64,000 nt of DNA from Calothrix sp. PCC 7103. Its GTDB lineage: Bacteria; Cyanobacteriota; Cyanobacteriia; Cyanobacteriales; Nostocaceae. Shown here in pieces: positions 15,567-24,108 of this stretch (positions are counted from its first letter, which is position 1; each line of letters begins with the position of its first letter). The position numbers were made by a program, and so were the translations under genes. The stretch lies in contig NZ_KB217478.1 in NCBI RefSeq assembly GCF_000331305.1, forward strand, positions 7,156,317 to 7,220,316. The letters run 5' to 3'. Below the pieces are notes generated by a model that was not told the origin of the DNA, searched no databases, and was given only the letters and a program-made list of their open reading frames with translations.

Positions 15567-18100
15567 ACCCCAATCTCCATACAAAATGAATCAAATTTAA
15601 AATGTCTTCCCGAAAAAACGTCAATCATTTTTCTATCATTACGATTCGGGTCAGGTGTATCTATAGATAATAAAATAATCCTTGGCGTCTGTGGCATACT
15701 ATTTTTTGATATATAAGATAAAGGTATTTTTTCTCCTTGAGAATGAAAAATAAAAGTTGCAACACGCGGCATTTTTAGCGGTTGATAATTTGACCACCAA
15801 AAAATGAAACCATTTTGAATTAGATTGACTTCTTTTATAAAGTGTTCCCTAAATTCATCAGGAGCTATCACATTTTTAATATTTTGCTCTAGCAACCATT
15901 TAAAAACTCTATTAATCTGACGCTTTTTACCTTTTGCTTCCAAAGAATCATAAAAAATTAACAGTAAATTCTCACCCCACAGCAATCGTTCGAGTTCTTC
16001 ACCCACAAAAACACTTTTATTGTGACAAACAGGACTAGGTTCTGGCATAATTCCAGTAAAAGGTTTAATTCTTTTTTCTCGACAAACAGGACAACCCCCG
16101 CAAGTACGAGAAACTGTGACTTTATTTTTAATTCCTTCTGTACCCTGGAAAGAAATGGTATATGCTTCTTGAAATATTTTTGACATGCATCGTTTAGCTT
16201 TCAAAGCTTCTATCATTAGATTGATATTTTTATGACTCAAACTTTGACGTTGCTGACGAATCGGTTCTACTTTAAATTCCCAAGTAACTTTATCCAAATG
16301 AGATTGGTTACGAATACTAATAATTCTATGATTTCGGTAATTTCCCCATGCTTGGTTATATACCTCTTCTAACTCAAAGCTTTTTTTCAAAGGTGGTTCT
16401 TCAAAGTCGATTTTAATTAAACCTGCTCGATTCATTAACGTTAAGGTACGGATATTCCAAGCTCGATTTGCTTTATTCTCGGTTCCCCTCATATCTATAT
16501 CTTCTGGTAGTAAAGAGGGGGGTGTATTAGTAGGAACACGAAATCTACCATCACTTAAAGGAGTTTTGTTAGCGAACATATTTTGCCAACGCTGTAAACC
16601 TCTTTCAACAGTGATGGCTGATTTTTCATTAACTCCACGAGCAATTTTGATATCAGTCTCTGTATACAGCGTTAATGAAATTGAAGCTTTACCGTCTCTT
16701 CCACCTCTACCAACTTCTTGATAAAATCTGTCAATAGTTTCAGGCACACAAACATGAATAACTGCACGCACGTCTGCTTGGTCAATACCTAATCCAAATG
16801 CAGAAGTTGCGACTACTATATCTATTTTTCTATCTCGCCATTTTTCAATTAGCTGTAATCTATCTTTAGGACTAGATTTACCTGTCATCAAGTCGCATCT
16901 TGTAAACCCTGCACATGCAAGTTCCTTTTTCCATTTTTGAACATCTTCAACTTTGGTTCCATAGATAATCAATGGACGTGGAAGATTATATACTGCTTCA
17001 ATTAATCTTTCTTCCCTAACTTCTTCGTCTCTACACTCGTTAAACCAGTACGAAGGTTCTGGACGTAACTGTACGGCAGAAATTACTTTTAGGTCTTTCC
17101 CAAATAATGATTCTAAGGTTTCTAGGCAAGATTCAGTAAGAGTCGCAGTTAGTAGTAGTGTTGTAAAAGAACCAAGACGTAATAAATCTTTTCGCAAACC
17201 TGGAATTTCTTGGAAAGCAGGACGAAAATCATCTCCCCACTGCTCGACCATGTGCGCTTCGTCGATGATAAAGTACTTTAACGTTCCTTGCTTTGCCGCT
17301 TCGTATAACGCAGGCGCCAGTGAATCCATTAAACTTTCAGGAGAGGTAAAAATAATCCTTTGAGTACCTTCACGAATTCGTGTGCGTATTGCCTCACGTC
17401 GTTCTTTTCCTTCTTGGCTACCATCACTGTAATACGCCGTATCATGCTTAATAATAGACTTCAATCCTTTTTCTTGGTCTATCGCTAGTGCTGTTGTTGG
17501 CACTACTACTATACTTACACCTCTATGTTGCGAATTTAACAAAGCTGGTAACTGCGCGCAAAGGCTTTTTCCTGAACCAGTAGGTAGATTAATTATCAAA
17601 GTAGCATCAACAGGCGCCGTCAAAATACTATGAATTGCACTTCGTTGACCAACACTGCGATATTTATCTAAATTCACTAGCTTTAAAAAAGGGTCTCCTG
17701 CAACATAATCATAATTTCGTCGCAGTTCTTCTTTAAAAACAGGTTTATCAGGAGATTCATTAAAAAAATCTAACCATTCTGGTTTCCAGGGACGCGCGCT
17801 AATTGTGTAATATTCATCATCGTCACCATTGAAAATTGTTATACTACTTTTTTCCAAAACTTCACGCTTTGGAAAAAGAGGTTTACGAGATATTTTTATA
17901 AGAGTTGAAGAACTTCCACCCTGTTTTTCATCTTCTCGTCGCAGTACATGACGTACTAAGCTCGCAATGTCTCCCGCAGCAGCATTGTTAAGTAATGCAT
18001 CGAGAAGGCGCCGATGACAAGGTTCTGTAATATGTCTTGTATCTTCAGGCACGTCACCTGTTCTAAGAATTTCTTGCAGTTCCGTAAACGAATCTGTCAT
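15563..18100 (-). CDS. dpdF: DpdF, RecQ-like DEAH-box helicase
   Basis: A superfamily-2 helicase of 845 aa. Q-motif-like VGQRSAIHSIL is near 150-160, Walker A LPTGSGKS at 172-179, DEAH at 280-283, TAT motif III (LLLTATLTES) near 318, motif V SAFGLGIDQADVRAVIH and motif VI YQEVGRGGRDG. A Cys cluster (SRTCGGCPVCREK) later in the protein resembles a zinc ribbon. The layout matches the RecQ-like DpdF of 7-deazaguanine restriction systems, including the DPFLKLVNLDKYRSVGQR lead-in. It heads the tight dpdF-G-H run; 827 bp of repeat-bearing spacer separates it from dpdE. All ATPase motifs are intact. Confidence 0.8.
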   Translation of the reverse strand: MTDSFTELQEILRTGDVPEDTRHITEPCHRRLLDALLNNAAAGDIASLVRHVLRREDEKQGGSSSTLIKISRKPLFPKREVLEKSSITIFNGDDDEYYTISARPWKPEWLDFFNESPDKPVFKEELRRNYDYVAGDPFLKLVNLDKYRSVGQRSAIHSILTAPVDATLIINLPTGSGKSLCAQLPALLNSQHRGVSIVVVPTTALAIDQEKGLKSIIKHDTAYYSDGSQEGKERREAIRTRIREGTQRIIFTSPESLMDSLAPALYEAAKQGTLKYFIIDEAHMVEQWGDDFRPAFQEIPGLRKDLLRLGSFTTLLLTATLTESCLETLESLFGKDLKVISAVQLRPEPSYWFNECRDEEVREERLIEAVYNLPRPLIIYGTKVEDVQKWKKELACAGFTRCDLMTGKSSPKDRLQLIEKWRDRKIDIVVATSAFGLGIDQADVRAVIHVCVPETIDRFYQEVGRGGRDGKASISLTLYTETDIKIARGVNEKSAITVERGLQRWQNMFANKTPLSDGRFRVPTNTPPSLLPEDIDMRGTENKANRAWNIRTLTLMNRAGLIKIDFEEPPLKKSFELEEVYNQAWGNYRNHRIISIRNQSHLDKVTWEFKVEPIRQQRQSLSHKNINLMIEALKAKRCMSKIFQEAYTISFQGTEGIKNKVTVSRTCGGCPVCREKRIKPFTGIMPEPSPVCHNKSVFVGEELERLLWGENLLLIFYDSLEAKGKKRQINRVFKWLLEQNIKNVIAPDEFREHFIKEVNLIQNGFIFWWSNYQPLKMPRVATFIFHSQGEKIPLSYISKNSMPQTPRIILLSIDTPDPNRNDRKMIDVFSGRHFKFDSFCMEIGV

Positions 18101-18410
18101 AAATCATCACTGGTTAATTTATGTATAATATTTATCTATCCAGTTTAAGTAATTTAACTAATACGATTAATATTAGCCAAGTGTATTCATCAAAAAAATA
18201 TTAAATCCGGATTAACTCTAGATAAATTTTTTGTAACATTTTATTTTGAGAACTGCCAACTGTAATTTTTCGTACTCGTAATACTACTTGCACTGGATGC
18301 TTTGAGAATGATAACGGCGCCAGCAGTTTAATATTTGTAAAAATAAAATCAGTAATCTTGGGAAGTAATTATACATCTTATGATACATCTTGTGATGCAT
18401 CTTGTGGGAT

Positions 18411-18465
18411 GGGCATCCCTGCCCGTCCATTAAATTTCAACATTACAAACGGGCAAGGATGCCCG
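18411..18465. repeat. Inverted repeat GGGCATCCCTGCCCGT / ACGGGCAAGGATGCCC
   Basis: Arms 18411-18426 and 18450-18465 match with one mismatch over 16 bp. Each arm is itself partly palindromic. Relatives are at 18892-18909, 22450-22467 and 27906-27924, so this is a dispersed repeat of this genome. Confidence 0.7.
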
Positions 18466-18814
18466 TTCCAGAAGAGAACAAGATGAATAAGATAACAAGA
18501 TAAAATAGGGAATACACAATTTTATAGGAACTAAAATTAGGTGCGTCAGTTATTTTGATAAGGCAAATGTACTAATCCAGGCTTATCAACAATAAGTAAA
18601 ATTTAAATTGCACTAGCAGCTAAGAAAAATTATCGCACTCTTATGACTCTAACATGTACTGTTGTAATTTTGCCACAAGGGTGATGTAAGTATATAATTG
18701 CTTATAATTTTTATAAACGTATTGCTGTACATGGCTTTTTGCCCATACTCAAGACGCCGTACTTTGCTTTTCTTCTCTGTGTTGAGTGTGTCTTTGTGGT
18801 AAAAAATAATAGTT

Positions 18815-18872
18815 GGTGCGTGACGCTATAAGTCTATAACTACGTTGAAATTTTTTCGTGGCGTCACGCACC
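18815..18872. repeat. Inverted repeat GGTGCGTGACGC / GCGTCACGCACC
   Basis: Perfect 12-bp arms at 18815-18826 and 18861-18872 around a 34-bp loop. It is related to the repeat at 873-933. It lies downstream of dpdE on the minus strand and could end that transcript. Confidence 0.7.
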
Positions 18873-18891
18873 CTACATTTGAATGTTACAA

Positions 18892-18909
18892 ACGGGCAGG
18901 GATGCCCGT
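18892..18909. repeat. Short palindromic repeat ACGGGCAGGGATGCCCGT
   Basis: A near-perfect palindrome 19 bp left of the dpdE stop codon, same family as 18411-18465. On the minus strand it follows dpdE, so it may work as a terminator hairpin with the neighbouring GGTGCGTGA repeat. Confidence 0.6.
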
Positions 18910-18927
18910 TCCACAAACATAGGACTT

Positions 18928-21900
18928 TTACCAGTCTTCTACTTCTCCTCCAGCAATGGGAGGGCGCCCGGAAACGATAATGAAACCTACGGAGTCAAGG
19001 CGAATATTTGGGTGACGGATACCTTCTATTATTGCTTGGTTGAGTTTGGCTTCTTCTACTACTTCTTGGGTGAGTGTTTTGTCAATGAATTTTTCTTGTT
19101 GTTTAATACGGTTGAGACGTAAACGTAGTTGTTCGAGTCGTCTACCTAGTTTTTGTTCTGCGTTTTCTGCTGTTTTTTCGCACAGTTCTATAAAGTTATC
19201 TTGGCTAATTAGTAACTCTACAGATGCGTTACGCGCGTCGCGACAAAAATCTTGCCAATCGTCTGGGTGTATAAAGTTATCTAGTATTGGCAAACGACTT
19301 TTTGCTAGGTTGTAGTCTTGGTTGTTGGCGCCTTTTGGAGGTGTTTTGCTAGCGGTTTTAGCGGCAGCTTTATCGGCAGCTTTGATTGGCGGTTTAATTG
19401 GCGGTTTGCCTTTGCCTTTGTATTGGCGTTGTAATATTTCTAACAGCGCTTCGTCTTCAACAATGCTCATTGGCTCGTTGCGTGCGTCGATAAAGATACT
19501 TTGGATGATTGGTGGAAATAAGCTATCTGCACGACGTTGTAATGTTTTGTACTTGATTGGGTCTATTTTATAACTACTTAAGTCGGTTTCGATAATGTAG
19601 TCAAATCTAAAACCAAACCATTCAGCACCTTCGCTCTTGTCCCAAGTATCATCAACTCGCCACATGGCAAATGCTTGACCTCGGTCATCCCAATGTATAT
19701 AAGATGATAATGAGTCGATTAAACCTTCACCAATTCGATAAAGGTTGACGTTGGGTTTTTGATTGGCAACTCTTCGGTTATATGTACCTGTATCGTTTGT
19801 TAATCCCACGAAGTAAGTTCTCAAATCGTCGATGGGTATTAGGGTTTTCTGTGTTGGTTCATAACGCTGTGCTGCTGAGACGTTTGGGTCATTTAGCTGT
19901 TTTAACCGTAAAGCGTTACATAACCAGTCTTCGGTGACTCGCTCGATTTCTTGGTGTTGAGCATCAAAGTTATCTAAGCTTTCAAAGTACTCGCTAGCTA
20001 TTTCATCGAGAGCGTTAATTTCATCTAAGGTGTTTTGCTCGTCTATTTTAACAAGCTCGGCGCCTATTTCTTGTTTAACTTGCTCTACACTTTCTAATAG
20101 CCCATTTGCCCCAGATTTAAACAAGGTTGCTTCTAACTGTGGCAATTTCTCGTCTACGTAAAATTGGAAGCTCGCTATCGACTGCTCAAAGATATTAAAT
20201 CCATCTTTCAACAACTGATACCATGCATCGTGGGGACTGTCATCTATCTCGGCGCCTGCGAATACTGTAAATTCTACATTCAACTGGCGCCCAATACGGT
20301 CAATTCTACCAATTCGTTGCTCTAAACGATTTGGCGACCAAGGCAAGTCAAAATGTATCATCGAGTCAGCATATTGCAAATTACGTCCTTCTTCACCCGA
20401 ATAGTCGCAAACCAGAATAAAGCAGTTAGGGTCATTTTTAAATCTATCAAGACTCTTTTCTACTTGCGCTCTTGGTTCTCCGAGTAAATGACTCGCAATA
20501 CATGATTCTCCAAAGCTATCTCGCAAAAACTTAATGATTTGAGCGCAAACTTGCACGTAACTGGTAAATATCACTATTTTTGGTAGCTTATCCCCAGGTA
20601 TTGGTCTTCTTAACCGTAGTTGCACTTGCTCGAGTAACTTAGGTAAATTACTACGGAACGATTGGAGTTTAAAGTTTTCTGAGAGCTTATAAAGTATTAC
20701 TATTCTCAGTAACACCAAACGGTCGCCATCTTCTGAAGGTTTCTCAAGAATTTTTAGTAAACCTTGTAAAATTTCCTCTTCCTTGTCGAATTTGGGAGTT
20801 TCAGTCAGAATATTCAAACTATCTGTGTCAAACTCTTTTGTCAACACTTGAGGAAAACTACCCTTCAAACGCGCTTCGAGAACTTGCTGTAAAATTCCTA
20901 ACCAAGTACCACTGGCACGGAACAATAGTAAAAAGATGCGGTGATAGTTTGAGTTATCAGGCGCCAGTCCACGCCATTCTTCCATTAACTCGTGAATGTC
21001 GTAAACACGCTCATCTAAATCATACTCAGCTTTCGGCGCCACATTCCTGTCAAAAATTACATCCTCCACAGAAGCGCGACGATTACGAAGCATTCGACGG
21101 TAAAGTCTATAAGTATCGCTAATATGAGTACGAATCGCTCTAACTATTTTATTTTCGTTACCAGTTTTTTCTTGTAAAGAATTTTGTAGCTTTTCTGCCA
21201 AATCTGATAAGTATTTATCTTCGGGAAATAAACTGCAAAGTTGTGTAACTTGATTTTTGAGAACGAAAGGATTTGCACCCTCTTGAAACGACAATAATAC
21301 TCGACCAATATCTTGACGCTTTGCCACTCTGTCACGGAAACCTTCCAAATCATCTAATTTATAATTTGTCGGGTCGAGCAAATGCAACATTGACAAAAAA
21401 TCTTCCTCGTTGTTGACGACAGGAGTCGCAGAAAGTAATAGTAACCGCTCTGACTGGTGAGCAAGCTTCTTAAAAGCTCCAAAACTGCTGCGCTTTGTTG
21501 CATCCGTTGACCTTGCCATCGCTGCTACGTGATGAGCTTCATCTATAATTATTAGCCCAATATCAGCTTTTGCATTAACTTTGTGAACATCCTCAACCGC
21601 TGCTAATACTACCCTATCGGGAAAATGCGACAGATAAAACTTATTCTTCAACTCAGTACGCCACTGTTCGAGTAAATACTGCGGCGCCAATACTATCGCG
21701 CGTCTCTCTGGGTCATCGAGTAAATATTGACGCAAAATGGCGCCTGCTTCAACCGTTTTTCCTAATCCGACCTCATCAGCTAACAAATATCGTTGAATAG
21801 GGTCTTCAAGTACCCGACGCACAACTTCAACCTGGTGACGCAGCAACTCAATATTCGCAGAAATTAACCCCGTCATTCCTCGACTAACCGCGCGTTGCGA

Positions 21901-22314
21901 AGTTAGGTTTTTCACCAGCGCAAAACGTCTTTGGTGGAAATAAGGCGTTTCTTGACCCTTATACGTCAATATATCGATAGGGTCTTCGATAGGCAAATTG
22001 CAGCGGACATATACATCCCGTTCCCTAGCAAACAAAGTTTTACTGTCAGGCAAATCAATTTGATAGGATAAGTGGTTTTCATCCCAACCAAAAACTCTTC
22101 CTATCAACCATCTATCACTCTCTGACTTTACATAGCACCGAGTTTGACGCTGAAGTGTAACCCGACGCAACTCACTTAAAGGTACTGTTTCCTCAATACA
22201 TTGCCCTACTGAGCAGAAATACTCAACTACTACGTCTTGATTACTATGTTGAACTACCTTTCCCGTACCTAGTTCATTATCAAGCGAACGTACTAGTGAA
22301 CCAATTTGAATCAT
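18928..22314 (-). CDS. dpdE: DpdE, SNF2-family helicase
   Basis: A 1128-aa SNF2/RapA-like ATPase that would move along double-stranded DNA. Walker A ADEVGLGKT is at residues 179-187, DEAH at 258-261, motif III LLSATPVVNNEEDF and motif VI RLEQRIGRIDRIGRQ. An N-terminal beta-rich segment (1-110) precedes the helicase core. A Pro/Lys/Ala linker near residue 970 separates a C-terminal coiled-coil domain. This composition fits DpdE of the Dpd restriction set, though DISARM DrmD is also SNF2-like. It holds nine GGCGCC sites, about three per kb, unlike the sparse dpdF-H genes, hinting at a different residence time. The frame is intact. Confidence 0.72.
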   Translation of the reverse strand: MIQIGSLVRSLDNELGTGKVVQHSNQDVVVEYFCSVGQCIEETVPLSELRRVTLQRQTRCYVKSESDRWLIGRVFGWDENHLSYQIDLPDSKTLFARERDVYVRCNLPIEDPIDILTYKGQETPYFHQRRFALVKNLTSQRAVSRGMTGLISANIELLRHQVEVVRRVLEDPIQRYLLADEVGLGKTVEAGAILRQYLLDDPERRAIVLAPQYLLEQWRTELKNKFYLSHFPDRVVLAAVEDVHKVNAKADIGLIIIDEAHHVAAMARSTDATKRSSFGAFKKLAHQSERLLLLSATPVVNNEEDFLSMLHLLDPTNYKLDDLEGFRDRVAKRQDIGRVLLSFQEGANPFVLKNQVTQLCSLFPEDKYLSDLAEKLQNSLQEKTGNENKIVRAIRTHISDTYRLYRRMLRNRRASVEDVIFDRNVAPKAEYDLDERVYDIHELMEEWRGLAPDNSNYHRIFLLLFRASGTWLGILQQVLEARLKGSFPQVLTKEFDTDSLNILTETPKFDKEEEILQGLLKILEKPSEDGDRLVLLRIVILYKLSENFKLQSFRSNLPKLLEQVQLRLRRPIPGDKLPKIVIFTSYVQVCAQIIKFLRDSFGESCIASHLLGEPRAQVEKSLDRFKNDPNCFILVCDYSGEEGRNLQYADSMIHFDLPWSPNRLEQRIGRIDRIGRQLNVEFTVFAGAEIDDSPHDAWYQLLKDGFNIFEQSIASFQFYVDEKLPQLEATLFKSGANGLLESVEQVKQEIGAELVKIDEQNTLDEINALDEIASEYFESLDNFDAQHQEIERVTEDWLCNALRLKQLNDPNVSAAQRYEPTQKTLIPIDDLRTYFVGLTNDTGTYNRRVANQKPNVNLYRIGEGLIDSLSSYIHWDDRGQAFAMWRVDDTWDKSEGAEWFGFRFDYIIETDLSSYKIDPIKYKTLQRRADSLFPPIIQSIFIDARNEPMSIVEDEALLEILQRQYKGKGKPPIKPPIKAADKAAAKTASKTPPKGANNQDYNLAKSRLPILDNFIHPDDWQDFCRDARNASVELLISQDNFIELCEKTAENAEQKLGRRLEQLRLRLNRIKQQEKFIDKTLTQEVVEEAKLNQAIIEGIRHPNIRLDSVGFIIVSGRPPIAGGEVEDW

Positions 22315-22449
22315 AGCGGTAGTCCCACATGTACTTTTGCATTAAACCTTAAATAAGATATCGCTTTAATAACCCTTAATCAACTTGCACACCCGTGCTA
22401 TTCAATAAATCTTAATAACGAAACGTATCGCATTTTTATAGTGCTAGAA

Positions 22450-22467
22450 CAGGTATCCCTGCCTGTT
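22450..22467. repeat. Short palindromic repeat ACAGGTATCCCTGCCTGT
   Basis: A near-palindrome of the GGGCAGGGATGCCCGT family between the divergent dpdE and exonuclease genes. This 261-bp spacer also must hold both promoters, but I cannot place them with confidence. Confidence 0.5.
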
Positions 22468-22575
22468 ATTATATAAAATGACATTTTTGACATCCTCTAA
22501 TTTACTCCATACCTATAAAAATTAAAATATAAATAGGCGCCAATAAGAACATTAAATACTAGGAGTAAATACTGA

Positions 22576-23385
22576 ATGCATTTTAATATAACACGTCCGT
22601 TAGTATTCATTGATTTAGAGACAACTGGTGTGGATATAAATCAAGATAGAATTGTACAAATTGCTATTTTAAAAGTATTCCCTAATCAAACTAAAGAAAG
22701 AAAAAAATATTTACTCAACCCAACTATTTCCATTCCTGATGCTGCATCGAGTATACATAATATATATGATGAAGATGTACAACAGGCGCCGACTTTTGCT
22801 CAAATTGCAACTTTTTTAGCAGAATATATTAAAGATGGTGATTTTGCTGGATATAATTCTAATAAATTTGATATTCCTTTGCTAATAGTAGAATTTTTAC
22901 GTGTGGGTATAGAATTAAACATAGAAGGCAAGAAATTTATCGATGTCATGACAATATTTCATAAAATGGAACCGCGTACACTAAAAGCCGCATATAAATT
23001 ATACTGCGGAAAAGAGTTAGTGGGCGCCCATGATGCAGAAAATGATATTGTTGCTACATACGAAATTCTCAAAGCTCAACTTTTGCGGTATGAGAATGTA
23101 CCATATGAAGACAAAGATGGAAATATATCGTACCCTGTAACTAATAATATAGATAGTTTAGCTGATTTTACGCCCTTTAACTTGGTTGACCCTACTAATA
23201 AAATAATTACCGACGAGCAGGGTAATTTGATATTCAATTTTGGTCAGTATAAAGGGCAACCTATCGTAGATGTGCTTTTGAAAAATCCTGGATACTACCA
23301 CTGGATGATGGAAGCAAATTTTTCGATCTTTACCAAAAGAGTAATTAAACAGGTTTGGGAGAACAGAGGGTGGAAGAAAGACTAA
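22576..23385 (+). CDS. DEDDh 3'-5' exonuclease with C-terminal DUF3820-like domain
   Basis: A DnaQ-like exonuclease: D13 and E15 in FIDLETTG, D99 in NSNKFDIPLL, and H152/D157 in AHDAEND complete the DEDDh set for two-metal hydrolysis of DNA or RNA 3' ends. Residues about 215-262 (FNFGQYKGQPIVDVLLKNPGYYHWMM) resemble the small DUF3820 domain often attached to such exonucleases. A good AGGAG site (22561-22565) precedes the ATG. It is divergent from dpdE and converges with the MerR-like gene, overlapping it by four bases. It may serve repair or the neighbouring defence genes; the sequence cannot decide. Confidence 0.85.
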   Translation: MHFNITRPLVFIDLETTGVDINQDRIVQIAILKVFPNQTKERKKYLLNPTISIPDAASSIHNIYDEDVQQAPTFAQIATFLAEYIKDGDFAGYNSNKFDIPLLIVEFLRVGIELNIEGKKFIDVMTIFHKMEPRTLKAAYKLYCGKELVGAHDAENDIVATYEILKAQLLRYENVPYEDKDGNISYPVTNNIDSLADFTPFNLVDPTNKIITDEQGNLIFNFGQYKGQPIVDVLLKNPGYYHWMMEANFSIFTKRVIKQVWENRGWKKD

Positions 23386-23888
23386 CCTGGTAAAGCTTTA
23401 GCCCTTCTCTCAAAGCTTTTAAAATCTACAACTTTCGATTTTCTTGCGGCTTCCCAAATCTCGTTCACAATATCTATTAATCGTGGTATCACAATCAAAA
23501 CATACTGACCCACTTGTTGACCGCTTTTTCCTGCAACTTTCACGGCAGTGGGCAGATTTTCCCCAAAGTCTGACCAGTCTTGCTTAACCCAAAAGATTTC
23601 TTCGCCAACAACAACTAGCTGCTTATCCCGCAAACTGTTGTCATAGCCGCTATCATCTAAAAATTTGATTAACTTTCTAACCGTTTGTAGAGAGACATCT
23701 CTTCTTAGGTTTTTGATCGCCCTTATTTCTAGAAGTTGCTCCCAACTGAAAATCACAGTTGGTCTTGCATTATTGCCAAACCGATAGGGAATAATGAGAC
23801 CTACTTTTTCTAGATAGGCAAGTCTGCTTGATGTGCAGCCAGCCAGATGTATTGTCTCTTGTCTTGTAAAACCTGACACCTGGTTCAT
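23382..23888 (-). CDS. MerR-like helix-turn-helix regulator
   Basis: The first 75 residues look like a MerR-type winged helix: a start motif GFTRQETIHLAGCTSSRLAYLEKVGLI, then basic RFGNNARPTVIFSWEQLLEIRAIKNLRRDVSLQTVRKLIKFL. The remaining 95 residues (DWSDFGENLPTAVKVAGK and a C-terminal helix) are not assigned; they resemble the partner domain of antitoxin-like regulators. The gene is divergent from the large methylase at 24109, and a TACAAAA/TTTTGTA inverted repeat lies between them. A role as control protein of the methylase module is likely but inferred. Confidence 0.7.
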   Translation of the reverse strand: MNQVSGFTRQETIHLAGCTSSRLAYLEKVGLIIPYRFGNNARPTVIFSWEQLLEIRAIKNLRRDVSLQTVRKLIKFLDDSGYDNSLRDKQLVVVGEEIFWVKQDWSDFGENLPTAVKVAGKSGQQVGQYVLIVIPRLIDIVNEIWEAARKSKVVDFKSFERRAKALPG

Positions 23889-24024
23889 ACTCGTTACCTG
23901 TCTACTTGCTTTCTCTAGTTAGCTTTTTGGCAATTCTTTTAACTAGACCTTGCCTTGCATTATACCAAAGCTCTAAATATGTACAATTTAGTATGCTTAA
24001 ACTTGTTTAACTAAAATTTTGTTA

Positions 24025-24044
24025 TACAAAAAGCTGATTTTGTA
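24025..24044. promoter_or_regulatory. Candidate operator TACAAAA-N6-TTTTGTA
   Basis: Perfect 7-bp inverted arms at 24025-24031 and 24038-24044 with a six-base spacer. They lie in the divergent spacer between the MerR-like regulator and the methylase, 65 bp before the methylase ATG. Related GTACAA words occur at about 23979 and in reverse form near 24090. The 20-bp dyad is the size bound by MerR dimers; this assignment is inference. Confidence 0.45.
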
Positions 24045-24108
24045 CAATAAAGTGATAATATTATGGCACGTCAATAATTACTTCTGATATCGTACATTTG
24101 ATAGAAAC

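Larger units (their letters stand above)
18101..18927. other. Repeat-rich spacer between dpdE and dpdF
   Basis: No convincing gene. It contains at least three palindromic repeats (18411-18465, 18815-18872, 18892-18909) and several direct ACATCTTGTGATGCATCTTGTG-like tandem bits near 18373-18405. It may hold a separate promoter for dpdF-G-H on the minus strand just right of 18100, where the sequence is very AT-rich. The spacer suggests that dpdE and dpdF were not always adjacent. Confidence 0.5.

Noticed and set aside
21144-21353. Small frame inside dpdE on the same strand
   Set aside because: Fully inside an intact helicase frame; composition is low-complexity Lys/Ile.
4422-22314. DISARM system (SNF2 helicase, PLD protein, methylase)
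   Set aside because: No DrmA or DUF1998 DrmB-like protein is seen; RecQ-like, DpdG- and DpdH-like proteins fit Dpd better.
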